NCBI GenBank assembly: GCA_027080405.1
Contig: JALWSL010000765.1
Coordinates: 1 to 8,649, forward strand
Reading direction: 5' to 3'
DNA length: 8,649 nucleotides
Source: Planctomycetaceae bacterium
Lineage (GTDB): Bacteria; Planctomycetota; Planctomycetia; Planctomycetales; Planctomycetaceae
The notes beneath the pieces are model-generated. The model was not told the DNA's origin, did no database searches, and saw nothing but the letters and a program-made list of their open reading frames with translations. Shown piece after piece: positions 1 to 7,306 of the stretch (positions are counted from its first letter, which is position 1; each line of letters opens with the position of its first letter). A program made the translations under genes and the position numbers.

Positions 1-1094
1 CTGGAAAGGGCGTAGAGAACCGCCGTCCCTGCAAAAAGACCAAACGCGATAATTTCTCTGCTTAGCCATGAGTGACGGATGCCTATGAAAGCGCGATACG
101 CGTATTGGGGACGCCCCAGGTGCAAAGTGCTGGCACCGAGTGCGAGTAAACCAAAAAGGAGGGCCCCTGTCGCGTGAATCGGCATCATCAATGTGGTTGC
201 GTTCCAATCGAAAAAGTTTTCGACGATCATCCCGACCGTAAACGCCCCGACGGAAAGCTGGGTCAGGACAAGCATGATGATCAGTGGCAAGTGTGGGTGC
301 TGCGGTGTGACCGAATAATAATCCGCTGGTAGCATATTGCGGGGAAAAACTTTTTTTGTCTTGTAGGTTGTCGTCGGATAGCTGATGCACGGTTCCGGAG
401 CCGCGGGCAGAAACACGTTCGCTTCCGCATCTTCGATCACGCGATCGAGTTCGACGACCTGAATGGCGATAGCCTTGTTCGGACATGCCTGCACGCAGGC
501 CGGCGCTTCCGATGCCGAAAGACGATCGCTGCACATGTCGCATTTACGGACAATTCCCTTCCGGGCGTTATATTGCGGAACATCATAGGGACAGGAAAGG
601 CTGCAATACTGACAGCCAAAACATTGATCATCAAGATGTCTGACGATGCCGGTTACGGGGTCTTTCTCATAGGCCTCGACCGGACAGCCTGCCATACAGG
701 GGGCGTCGATACAATGATGACAGGCCATGGTGACATGCTGCATAACCGGTTGTGTTGCCGTCCCACCAATCAGCAGTCCGACCTTGCGCCACGTTTCGTC
801 TTCATCGAGTCCATTCATTGTATGACAGGCTGTCACGCAGGCTTTGCACCCGGTACACAGATCGAGATCAACTTCAAAGGCGTACTGCTCTCCTTCTCCC
901 GGCGGAGTGGAGGGCATTAGTGAGGAGTAGTATTTCGACTGGGCCGGCAAATTCGAATCCGAATGAAGTCGAGAAAACGACTCCACTGCTGTCAGTTCCT
1001 GCTGCTCTTGCAACAGTTGGTAAATGAGCTCCCCGCCCGTTTGATTGCAGGCAGACTCTTTTGACTCGTTTGCATCAAGAAGCTGTTTATTCAT
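1..1094 (-). CDS. DmsB-DmsC-type fusion: four-cluster ferredoxin plus membrane anchor (3' end off the window)
   Basis: The 364 residues visible here were translated by hand from the ATG at 1094-1092; the C-terminus lies beyond position 1. Sixteen cysteines form four [4Fe-4S] sites in the DmsB pattern: C80/83/86/90, C125/128/133/137, C158/161/164/168 and C185/188/200/204. A DmsC-like anchor follows, with membrane segments near 268-290, 302-323 and 347-363 and the motif HLGRP plus HSWLSREI (residues 325-348). Residues 1-70 are a soluble extension with a likely helix (LIYQLLQEQQELTAVESF), and there is no Tat signal. In this family the proteins pass electrons between the quinone pool and a molybdopterin oxidoreductase. 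The gene starts 12 nt after the nirBD stop, so it is in the operon, and a nitrate reductase catalytic subunit is the expected partner. No Shine-Dalgarno is evident, so translational coupling is likely. The alternative is a partner for another molybdoenzyme, such as a sulfite or polysulfide enzyme. The fold call is firm; the partner is inferred. Confidence 0.9.
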   Translation of the reverse strand, partial: MNKQLLDANESKESACNQTGGELIYQLLQEQQELTAVESFSRLHSDSNLPAQSKYYSSLMPSTPPGEGEQYAFEVDLDLCTGCKACVTACHTMNGLDEDETWRKVGLLIGGTATQPVMQHVTMACHHCIDAPCMAGCPVEAYEKDPVTGIVRHLDDQCFGCQYCSLSCPYDVPQYNARKGIVRKCDMCSDRLSASEAPACVQACPNKAIAIQVVELDRVIEDAEANVFLPAAPEPCISYPTTTYKTKKVFPRNMLPADYYSVTPQHPHLPLIIMLVLTQLSVGAFTVGMIVENFFDWNATTLMMPIHATGALLFGLLALGASTLHLGRPQYAYRAFIGIRHSWLSREIIAFGLFAGTAVLYALS

Positions 1095-1106
1095 GAGGTT
1101 TTCTGA

Positions 1107-4100
1107 TCAGACGGTTGATTCCTGGAGCACATTCTCTGTGGAATGATTGCATGATGTTGCCATGCATCGACCAATCCTGGTGGCCAGCAGGCGATCAAGG
1201 ACATGAACAGGCGGGAGTTCAAGCAAAACTTTGTCCTGTTCAACTTTCACGGGAAAAACCATCACGCTATATTCATCTCCGCTGGTTGATTCCCCGGATT
1301 CCAGAGAGAATGTTTTTTTGTGAACAGGACAGGCGACTTTCGGTTTGCCGTCTGCATCGCCAATGATACCGCGAGACATCACGAATGCTTTTCTGTGAGG
1401 ACACATTTGCTGAGTGGCGTACCACTCACCCCGGCTGGAGAAATTGAAGACGGCAATCTGCACCTGACCGTACTTGATCGTGGCGCCCCCATCCTGGGGG
1501 AAGTCGTCAACCACACCAACCTGTACCCATTCGGTCTGTGCCAGTTGACCATCGGCTTCTGCGGACTGTTTATCGTTTTCAATCTGTTCCGCCTGCTCCA
1601 GAGAGACCAGTTCACCAGGCCAGTCTGCCGGGCGTTTTTGTCCTCTTTGTGGAATCAATTCAATGTTCGGCTCAATCTGATCGGTATTAACAAACTGCCG
1701 AAATTTTGCGCGTTTCTGTGGATCCTCGACAACCGCCTTCCATTCACAGGCGTAACTATCGACAACACGTTGCATCATCGCTTCGAGATCATCTGCGATC
1801 CCCAACTTGTCTTCCACAACAACTTCCCGCAGATGTTCAATTCCCCCTTCCAGGGTCTCCAGCCAAACTGACGTCCGTTGCAACTTGTCAGCCGTGGAAA
1901 TGTAATACATCAAAAAGCGATCGATGTATTTAATGGCCGTTTCTTCATCCAGATCAGAGGCAAGCAGATCGGCATGACGCGGGTTTGCCCCGCCGTTTCC
2001 ACACACAAACAGATTGTATCCGGTCTCTGTGGCGATCAACCCGAAATCCTTACTCTGTGCTTCTGCACATTCACGAACACATCCGGACACGGCTGATTTC
2101 AACTTGTGGGGAGAACGCAATCCCTTGTATCGATTTTCAACCCGAATCGCGAAACCGACCGAATCCTGAACACCGAATCGGCACCAGGTGCTCCCGACAC
2201 AACTTTTTACCGTCCGCAGCGATTTTCCGTAGGCGTGCCCACTCTCAAAACCGGCAGCGACCAGCTTTTCCCAAATTTCGGGCAGATCCTGCAATTCGGC
2301 CCCAAACATATCAACACGCTGTGCGCCGGTAATTTTCGTGTAGAGGCCATATTCCTTCGCGATCTCACCGATAATAATCAGCTTTTCAGGAGTAATCTCA
2401 CCACCCGGGACGCGCGGGACAACCGAATACAGACCGCCCCGCTGAATATTCGCCAGAAAACGGTCATTCGTATCCTGCAACGTATGATGCTCATCTTCTA
2501 CAATGTTCTCGTTCCACAAGCTGGCAAGAATTGATGAGATTGTCGGCTTGCATATTTCGCAGCCGCTGCCTGTGCCATAGCGTTCGATAATTTCCCTGAA
2601 TGACTTCAACTGCTTCGTTTTGATGATCGCAAACAGTTCGGTACGCGAATAAGCGAAGTGTTCGCAGAGATGGTTTGTCAGAACGACTCCCGCCTTCTTC
2701 ATTTCCGATTTGAACAGACTGGTCACCAACGGCAGGCAACCCCCGCAACCAGCTCCCGCTTTGGTGCATCCTTTAACCGCAGCAGGTGAATCGAGATCCT
2801 TTTCCCTGATTGCAGAGACAATCTCTTCCTTTGTGACATTATTGCAGGAACAGATCTGTGCAGAATCGGGCATGTCATCAACACCGCCCAGCGAAGCAGC
2901 ACCACTGCCAACGATCAACTCATGTGGCTTGACGGTTAAAGGCTCTCCATTTTTCGCCAGCATGCTCAGCGTCGCATAATCACTCGCATCACCGACGAGA
3001 ATACCACCAAGAAGATGTGTTCCATCTTTGGAAAAAAAGAGTTTTTTGTACGTTCCGCCAATTCGATCTTCGAAAACGAGTGGGGTGGCCTGATCTTCGG
3101 TCAACTCGTAATCACCGAAACTGGCAACATCGACGCCCATCAACTTCAACTTGGTAGACAGATCCGTACCGGCAAAGTGCCGCATCTTTCCCGAGGCAGT
3201 TCCGCGTGTCAGATTGAACGCAACCGTTTCAGCCATGCTGTAACCGGGGGCCACCAGGCCGTAAACCATCCCGTCATGCAAAGCGACTTCGCCGATGGCA
3301 TAAATATTCGGATCGGAACTTTGCAGAAGTGAATTCACTTCAACCCCGCCCCGTTCACCCACTGCAAGCCCACAATCCCGAGCCAGATCATCACGGGGGC
3401 GAATGCCCGTTGAAACGATAATCATATCGACATCAAACTTTTCGCCATCATCAAATTCGATGCCCTGAACCTTGTGTGTGCCATGTATCTGTTTGGTCGA
3501 TTTACCAAGATGAACATGGACGCCCAGATCCTCAATTTTTTGAACCAGGATCTGTGAACCGGCGTCATCTACCTGACGGGGCATCAAGCGGGGAGCAAAT
3601 TCAACAACATGCGTCTCCAGACCGAGATCGTATGCCGCTTTGGCCGCTTCCAGTCCCAACAATCCTCCACCAATAACAGCGGCACGTTTCGATTTCTTGC
3701 CGTAGGATATAATTCGCTCAAGATCACCGATGGTCCGATAAACAAAAACGCCCTGTTTCTCAACGCCGGGTATCCCGGGAACAAACGGATAGGAGCCGGT
3801 CGCAAGAATCACAATGTCATATTCAACCTGTGCACCTTTATCAGAATGCACAATCTGCTGATCACGGTCGATGCTATTGGCACGGTCGCCCAGATGCAGT
3901 TCGATTCCACTTTCCTGATACCAATCCATGCGGGCGAGCATCAACTTCTCGGCATCCCGGTGAGCGAAAAACGATGTCAGGCCGACCCGGTCGTAAGCCG
4001 CCCGGGGCTCTTCGCAAAATGTGACGATTCGATATTGATGGTCAGTATCGAATTCAACAAGTTTTTCACAGAAGCGCAAACCGACCATTCCATTGCCGAT

Positions 4101-4154
4101 AACCACAACGGTTTGAGGAGAGCGCGCTCCTGCTCCTTGATTCTCATTTTTCAT
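1107..4154 (-). CDS. nirB: NAD(P)H-dependent assimilatory nitrite reductase, NirB-NirD fusion
   Basis: This cytoplasmic enzyme reduces nitrite to ammonium with six electrons from NAD(P)H. Residues are numbered in the 1015-aa form. The FAD motif IGNGMVG lies at about 19-25 and the NAD(P) motif IGGGLLG at about 161-167. A BFD-like [2Fe-2S] site uses C435/C437/C470/C473, and a second BFD-like segment ends in GCEICKP (about 531-537). The siroheme/[4Fe-4S] ligands are C652, C658, C692 and C696. A Rieske domain replaces a separate NirD, with CPH at 918-920 and CPVH at 942-945, so all four ligands are present. E. coli NirD lacks them. At about 1015 aa the length equals NirB plus NirD. The start is not certain. 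The ATG at 4154 puts 15 residues before the first strand, as usual in the family, but has no Shine-Dalgarno. The ATG at 4214 has AAGAAGG overlapping the narK stop, and a TTG at 4247 overlaps narK. The narK-nirB gap is 76 bp. Confidence 0.96.
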   Translation of the reverse strand: MKNENQGAGARSPQTVVVIGNGMVGLRFCEKLVEFDTDHQYRIVTFCEEPRAAYDRVGLTSFFAHRDAEKLMLARMDWYQESGIELHLGDRANSIDRDQQIVHSDKGAQVEYDIVILATGSYPFVPGIPGVEKQGVFVYRTIGDLERIISYGKKSKRAAVIGGGLLGLEAAKAAYDLGLETHVVEFAPRLMPRQVDDAGSQILVQKIEDLGVHVHLGKSTKQIHGTHKVQGIEFDDGEKFDVDMIIVSTGIRPRDDLARDCGLAVGERGGVEVNSLLQSSDPNIYAIGEVALHDGMVYGLVAPGYSMAETVAFNLTRGTASGKMRHFAGTDLSTKLKLMGVDVASFGDYELTEDQATPLVFEDRIGGTYKKLFFSKDGTHLLGGILVGDASDYATLSMLAKNGEPLTVKPHELIVGSGAASLGGVDDMPDSAQICSCNNVTKEEIVSAIREKDLDSPAAVKGCTKAGAGCGGCLPLVTSLFKSEMKKAGVVLTNHLCEHFAYSRTELFAIIKTKQLKSFREIIERYGTGSGCEICKPTISSILASLWNENIVEDEHHTLQDTNDRFLANIQRGGLYSVVPRVPGGEITPEKLIIIGEIAKEYGLYTKITGAQRVDMFGAELQDLPEIWEKLVAAGFESGHAYGKSLRTVKSCVGSTWCRFGVQDSVGFAIRVENRYKGLRSPHKLKSAVSGCVRECAEAQSKDFGLIATETGYNLFVCGNGGANPRHADLLASDLDEETAIKYIDRFLMYYISTADKLQRTSVWLETLEGGIEHLREVVVEDKLGIADDLEAMMQRVVDSYACEWKAVVEDPQKRAKFRQFVNTDQIEPNIELIPQRGQKRPADWPGELVSLEQAEQIENDKQSAEADGQLAQTEWVQVGVVDDFPQDGGATIKYGQVQIAVFNFSSRGEWYATQQMCPHRKAFVMSRGIIGDADGKPKVACPVHKKTFSLESGESTSGDEYSVMVFPVKVEQDKVLLELPPVHVLDRLLATRIGRCMATSCNHSTENVLQESTV

Positions 4155-4230
4155 TTGAACAACAGACCAAAAAGGGAAACCGCAAAGCTGGCGGGATGAG
4201 GCAACAACAGCCATACTCCAGACTGCCTTC

Positions 4231-5637
4231 TTAACTGACAGCTCCAACCAAATCCTCTACACCAACTTCATCAACCGTTTCCTGGGCCAGCCCATAACGC
4301 CTGGCAATCGCGAGGCTGTGTGCTTCCGACGCCTCTTTCCTTGCCTGTTCGCCAAACCGGACAGCGAAGCTGAAAAAGGAAACAACAGTGACAATCATCC
4401 CGAGGATCAACAGAGCGGTGTGCCAGTTGAAAGCTGTCGTTTTGAACAAGAAACCGGCAGCGACCGCACCAGCATTTCCGCCGGCTCCAACGATACCCGC
4501 AACCGACCCAAGGGCCTTCTTGTTAACAAAGGGAACAACAGAAAATGTGGCCCCCTCTGACATCTGGACAAAAAGACTGAACAGAATCATTGCAGGAATG
4601 GCGAAAACCAGGATATTCATTTGGGAGAACACGATTAGGGCGAGCCCTTCAAAAAAGAGCACGATAAAAAGCCATTTGACTCTTCCGGGAAGTCCCCACC
4701 TTTCCCCGAACTTATCGCCAAAATAGCCACCTAATGTTCGTGCAAAGATATTCATCAATCCGAACATACTTGCAAACAGCCCGGCCATTGCTGCCGCCTT
4801 GACCAGATCCATCTTCCTGAAATAATCGAAGCAGTCGACAAAATAGAGTGCAGCAACGTTGTTGATAGTCAACTCGACACCAAAGCAGGCACCGTAAATC
4901 AGAAACAGAGCCCAAACCCGATAGTCCATACAGGCTTCCAGAAATGTCCCGTTGACTTCCTTCTTCCTGGGCATTTTTCCCGAAGCGCGAAGCTCACTGA
5001 AATTTCCATCGGGAGCATCCTGTGTCAACAGGTAGTAGGCGATGCCTGTCATAAAGCAGAGGCATCCTGCGAGAATCATCGAGATTCTCCACCCCCAATA
5101 GGTACTGACTCCCAAACTGCCAACCAATACCGCAAAGACGAACGGCATCACCAATTGGGTAACACCTCCTCCGCTATTCCCCCAACCTGCGGTCGTCGCG
5201 TTGGCTGTTCCCACGCAATTGGGAGCAAACATCATCGAAGTATGATACTGCGTAATGACAAAGGCAGCCCCAATCATTCCGATCGCAACCCGGCACCAGA
5301 AAAACGAGTTGTAGTCGTGAGCAAACGCAATCCCCATCACCGGTAATGAGCCGAGCATCAACAGCCATGTGTAAGCCAACCGGGGGCCAATCCAATCACA
5401 CAACCATCCGATCAGTAACCTCGCAAAAATGGTGATCGACACAGAGCCTATGATGCACCATCCAATTTGCTCCTTTGTTAACGACATCTCCTCCTTGACG
5501 AACTTCATTAACGGAGCAACACCAAACCATGCAAAAAAACACAGAAAAAAAGCAAACCACGACATATGAAACGCACGCATTTGCGGTGTCGATAAATTGA
5601 ACAGATTGATCCGAGTTGCTTTATTCTGAAGATCCAT
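4231..5637 (-). CDS. narK: MFS nitrate/nitrite transporter (NNP family, NarK/NasA type)
   Basis: This is an inner-membrane transporter of 468 aa with about 12 predicted membrane segments; segment 1 is near 27-41 and segment 12 near 405-427. The MFS motif A, GWLCDWIGPR, lies at 77-86. Both nitrate-porter signatures are visible: GWGNSGGGVTQLVMP (151-165) and GIVGAGGNAGAV (381-392). These signatures mark nitrate/nitrite porters within the MFS, so the substrate class is well supported; uniport, symport or exchange cannot be decided. It is the first gene of the operon, followed by nitrite reductase, which fits uptake for assimilation. The start is the ATG at 5637, with AGAGGG four bases upstream and a sigma-54-like promoter placing the transcript start near 5695. 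An in-frame TTG at 5688 would leave almost no leader and is disfavoured. A soluble tail follows from about 428. Confidence 0.95.
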   Translation of the reverse strand: MDLQNKATRINLFNLSTPQMRAFHMSWFAFFLCFFAWFGVAPLMKFVKEEMSLTKEQIGWCIIGSVSITIFARLLIGWLCDWIGPRLAYTWLLMLGSLPVMGIAFAHDYNSFFWCRVAIGMIGAAFVITQYHTSMMFAPNCVGTANATTAGWGNSGGGVTQLVMPFVFAVLVGSLGVSTYWGWRISMILAGCLCFMTGIAYYLLTQDAPDGNFSELRASGKMPRKKEVNGTFLEACMDYRVWALFLIYGACFGVELTINNVAALYFVDCFDYFRKMDLVKAAAMAGLFASMFGLMNIFARTLGGYFGDKFGERWGLPGRVKWLFIVLFFEGLALIVFSQMNILVFAIPAMILFSLFVQMSEGATFSVVPFVNKKALGSVAGIVGAGGNAGAVAAGFLFKTTAFNWHTALLILGMIVTVVSFFSFAVRFGEQARKEASEAHSLAIARRYGLAQETVDEVGVEDLVGAVS

Positions 5638-5659
5638 TTTCCCTCTTTCACTTCCTTCC
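5638..5659 (-). promoter_or_regulatory. Ribosome binding site of narK
   Basis: On the minus strand AGAGGG (5646-5641) lies just before AAA and the ATG at 5637, and a second purine run, GGAAGGAAG (5659-5651), lies further upstream. This is the only strong Shine-Dalgarno in the operon and it settles the narK start at 5637 rather than the upstream TTG. Confidence 0.7.
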
Positions 5660-5705
5660 GTTGGAGCATGGGCGATAAACCAAAACAATGAGTACCCGAA
5701 GAGTT

Positions 5706-5721
5706 AGCATGTTCCATGCCA
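5706..5721 (-). promoter_or_regulatory. Sigma-54 type -24/-12 promoter for the nitrate assimilation operon
   Basis: The minus strand reads TGGCATGGAACATGCT. Against the RpoN consensus TGGCACG-N4-TTGCW this matches 10 of 12 defined positions, and the GG and GC doublets have the required 12-base register. Transcription would begin near 5695 and give a leader of about 58 nt before the narK ATG. Nitrogen-assimilation operons are classic RpoN targets with NtrC-type activators, so the location is apt. No expression data are available from sequence alone. Confidence 0.6.
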
Positions 5722-5911
5722 TCTGAACGCGCCAGGTGAATCACGCAGCAAACAGCCAAAACCTAACTCCCTACCCTGCAATGAGATACGAAAACCTGAA
5801 AACAACACGCCTTGACGGAAAAACGGAATGGGCTGAATAGCTCCTACGCAGAGACGCATATTCTAAAGGCAGCATGCATTTACATATCCTCACTGACTGA
5901 TGGGAGGAGTA

Positions 5912-5980
5912 CCGGTGATGGAAAGATAAAGTCTGCGGAAGGATATGCCGCCTTCGAAAATGTTTTTCCATCGTCACCGG
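5912..5980. repeat. Bulged inverted repeat with nested hairpin upstream of narK
   Basis: CCGGT+GATGGAAA (5912-5924) pairs with TTTCCATC (5965-5972) and ACCGG (5976-5980), giving 13 base pairs with one three-base bulge (5973-5975). Inside the 40-nt loop, GAAGG (5938-5942) pairs with CCTTC (5951-5955) around an 8-nt loop. The element lies roughly 215-285 bp upstream of the predicted sigma-54 start and about 170 bp after the glycosyltransferase stop. It could be an activator site, a small structured RNA or a processing/termination element. No T-tract follows it on the minus strand, which argues against a standard terminator. Confidence 0.55.
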
Positions 5981-6134
5981 GCGACAATACCAGCACACGA
6001 AACGCGCCATGAAGCGTCAATTCGTGGGAGATCGCAATACATCGGTCTTGTCGAGTGCTGCAAGCAGCAACCGATGGGGAATGCGCCAAGGCATGTCGTG
6101 ATGCAGAAAACGCTGAATAAAGTTCAACATCAAC

Positions 6135-6146
6135 TCAAACGTTTGA
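6135..6146. repeat. Perfect 12-bp palindrome just after the glycosyltransferase stop
   Basis: TCAAACGTTTGA is a perfect palindrome beginning two bases after the stop codon of the glycosyltransferase. It has no loop and is A+T rich, so it is a poor terminator. It could be a protein-binding site or chance. Confidence 0.35.
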
Positions 6147-6148
6147 CA

Positions 6149-7306
6149 TTAAAGAAATCGTTCCCAGATCGATGCGAGATCGCGGGCGGATTTTTCAGTG
6201 CTGAATCTTTCGTTAATCCGTTGTTTTGCCTCGTTACCCAAACGGGTTCGCAAACCGGGATCGGCCATCAGTTTCAGGCAGGATTCCTCAATGGCGGCTG
6301 CATCACCAGGCGGGATCAGCCAAGCGGATTTTCGATGAACGAGCATTTCACTGGTTCCCCCAACGTCAGTTGCAATAATCGCTTTTCCCAGAGAAGCCGC
6401 TTCCAACAGGACTCTGCCGAATGGTTCCTGTCGAGAGGGGTGAATCAGCAGGTCGGCCTGATCGATCAGTCGGGCAACGTCGTTTCGATATCCCAGCCAA
6501 TGGACACGATGATCGTTTCCGCTTTCTTTCAACCGTTGCAGCATCCTTTCGACATGAAGTCTGCTTTCTGCTTTCGTTGAATGCCGCTCACCGATAATCA
6601 GATAATGCCAATCGGGTTGTGACTCGGCAATTTGCGGAATCGCTCCGATGAGAACATCATGCCCTTTACGCAAGCCGATTTGACCAACAGTCACGGCAAA
6701 GCGAACCGAACAGGGCAGATTCAGTTCCTGATGCATATTCATCGGAGAATCTTGCAGAAAGGAATCAGTATCGATGCCATTATAAACTACTTCTACCCTG
6801 TTCGAGTCAACTCCCTGCTTACGATAGGAGGTCGCTGTTGCAGCAGAAACTGCAATCAACCGATCCAGGCGGGATATATCCTGAATCGCCTTCGCAGACA
6901 AGTTCATGATATCCCGCAGATGGGAGGTCACGGGCTGTGAAAAATGTTCCCGATGCCTCCCAAGAAACCGCGCCATCGATACCGAGTTGCCATGCACTAG
7001 AGAACAATCGATCTTCGCAAGCACTGGGTGCAATTCATCCAGCAATTCTTCATCTGACCTGCGTATTCCCTGTTCGTTTCGAAAATTGAACGGTATGTGA
7101 TTCAGGCCTGTCGTTTTGATATGATCTGCAAGCGGACCGTGACCGGGCGCGAAGAGATAAAATTCGTAGCACTGTCTTAAAAGCGTCATGACTGCCAACA
7201 ACGATCGTTCGCCACCGAGAAGACTCGGGAATTCCATCATCACCGCAAGACGCGGCTTGCTGGATACCTGATGATGAAACGTAAGCGGCGACAGGAAGTT
7301 GTTCAC
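6149..7306 (-). CDS. Glycosyltransferase family 4 (GT-B fold)
   Basis: This 385-aa cytoplasmic or membrane-associated enzyme is predicted to move a sugar from a nucleotide donor to an unknown acceptor. The N-terminal Rossmann half begins with strand RLAVMMEF and the loop SLLGGERSLL (28-37). The linker before the donor domain carries VVYNGID (173-179). The C-terminal half has VGQIGLRKGHDVLI (207-220), and the donor-site EX7E motif is E294 to E302 in EPFGRVLLE, followed by GGTSEML (316-322). The length is normal for GT4. The start is GTG at 7306, since an in-frame TAG lies ten codons upstream with no other start between; later ATGs would cut into the first strand. It stands alone on this strand, with narK about 510 bp downstream and a divergent hydrolase upstream. 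The sugar and acceptor cannot be told; surface polysaccharide synthesis is a general guess only. Confidence 0.92.
   Translation of the reverse strand: MNNFLSPLTFHHQVSSKPRLAVMMEFPSLLGGERSLLAVMTLLRQCYEFYLFAPGHGPLADHIKTTGLNHIPFNFRNEQGIRRSDEELLDELHPVLAKIDCSLVHGNSVSMARFLGRHREHFSQPVTSHLRDIMNLSAKAIQDISRLDRLIAVSAATATSYRKQGVDSNRVEVVYNGIDTDSFLQDSPMNMHQELNLPCSVRFAVTVGQIGLRKGHDVLIGAIPQIAESQPDWHYLIIGERHSTKAESRLHVERMLQRLKESGNDHRVHWLGYRNDVARLIDQADLLIHPSRQEPFGRVLLEAASLGKAIIATDVGGTSEMLVHRKSAWLIPPGDAAAIEESCLKLMADPGLRTRLGNEAKQRINERFSTEKSARDLASIWERFL

Larger units (their letters stand above)
5638..6148. other. Non-coding region between the glycosyltransferase end and narK
   Basis: About 510 bp hold no convincing gene. 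Short open frames exist on both strands (for example 5880-6089 and 5771-6010 minus, 5812-6012 plus), but they lack family-like sequence and good starts. The region holds the narK leader and promoter and a bulged inverted repeat at 5912-5980. It also holds two short direct repeats with an 8-bp period: ACGGAA at 5815 and 5823, and ACGCA at 5846 and 5854. These lie about 120-165 bp upstream of the predicted start, the usual distance for a sigma-54 activator, but neither matches the enteric NtrC consensus. Confidence 0.6.

Noticed and set aside
1320..1871. Plus-strand open frame of 183 aa opposite the nirBD C-terminal region
   Set aside because: It is antisense to conserved nirBD sequence, with no recognisable domain.
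3609..4199. Plus-strand open frame of 196 aa opposite nirB
   Set aside because: It lies fully antisense to the conserved FAD/NAD domain of NirB and shows no family-like motif; it is a shadow of the real gene.
5912..5980. ANTAR-type (NasR-like) antitermination leader for the nitrate operon
   Set aside because: The inner loop is eight bases, not the paired hexaloops with A1/G4 expected of that class, and the element lies upstream of the predicted transcript start.
5880..6089. Minus-strand small open frame of 69 aa between the glycosyltransferase and narK
   Set aside because: It has a TTG start, no ribosome site and no familiar motif, and it overlaps the inverted repeat; support is too thin for a gene.
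5945..6580. Plus-strand open frame of 211 aa running from the intergenic region into the glycosyltransferase
   Set aside because: Most of it is antisense to the conserved GT4 donor domain; composition and sequence do not resemble a protein family.
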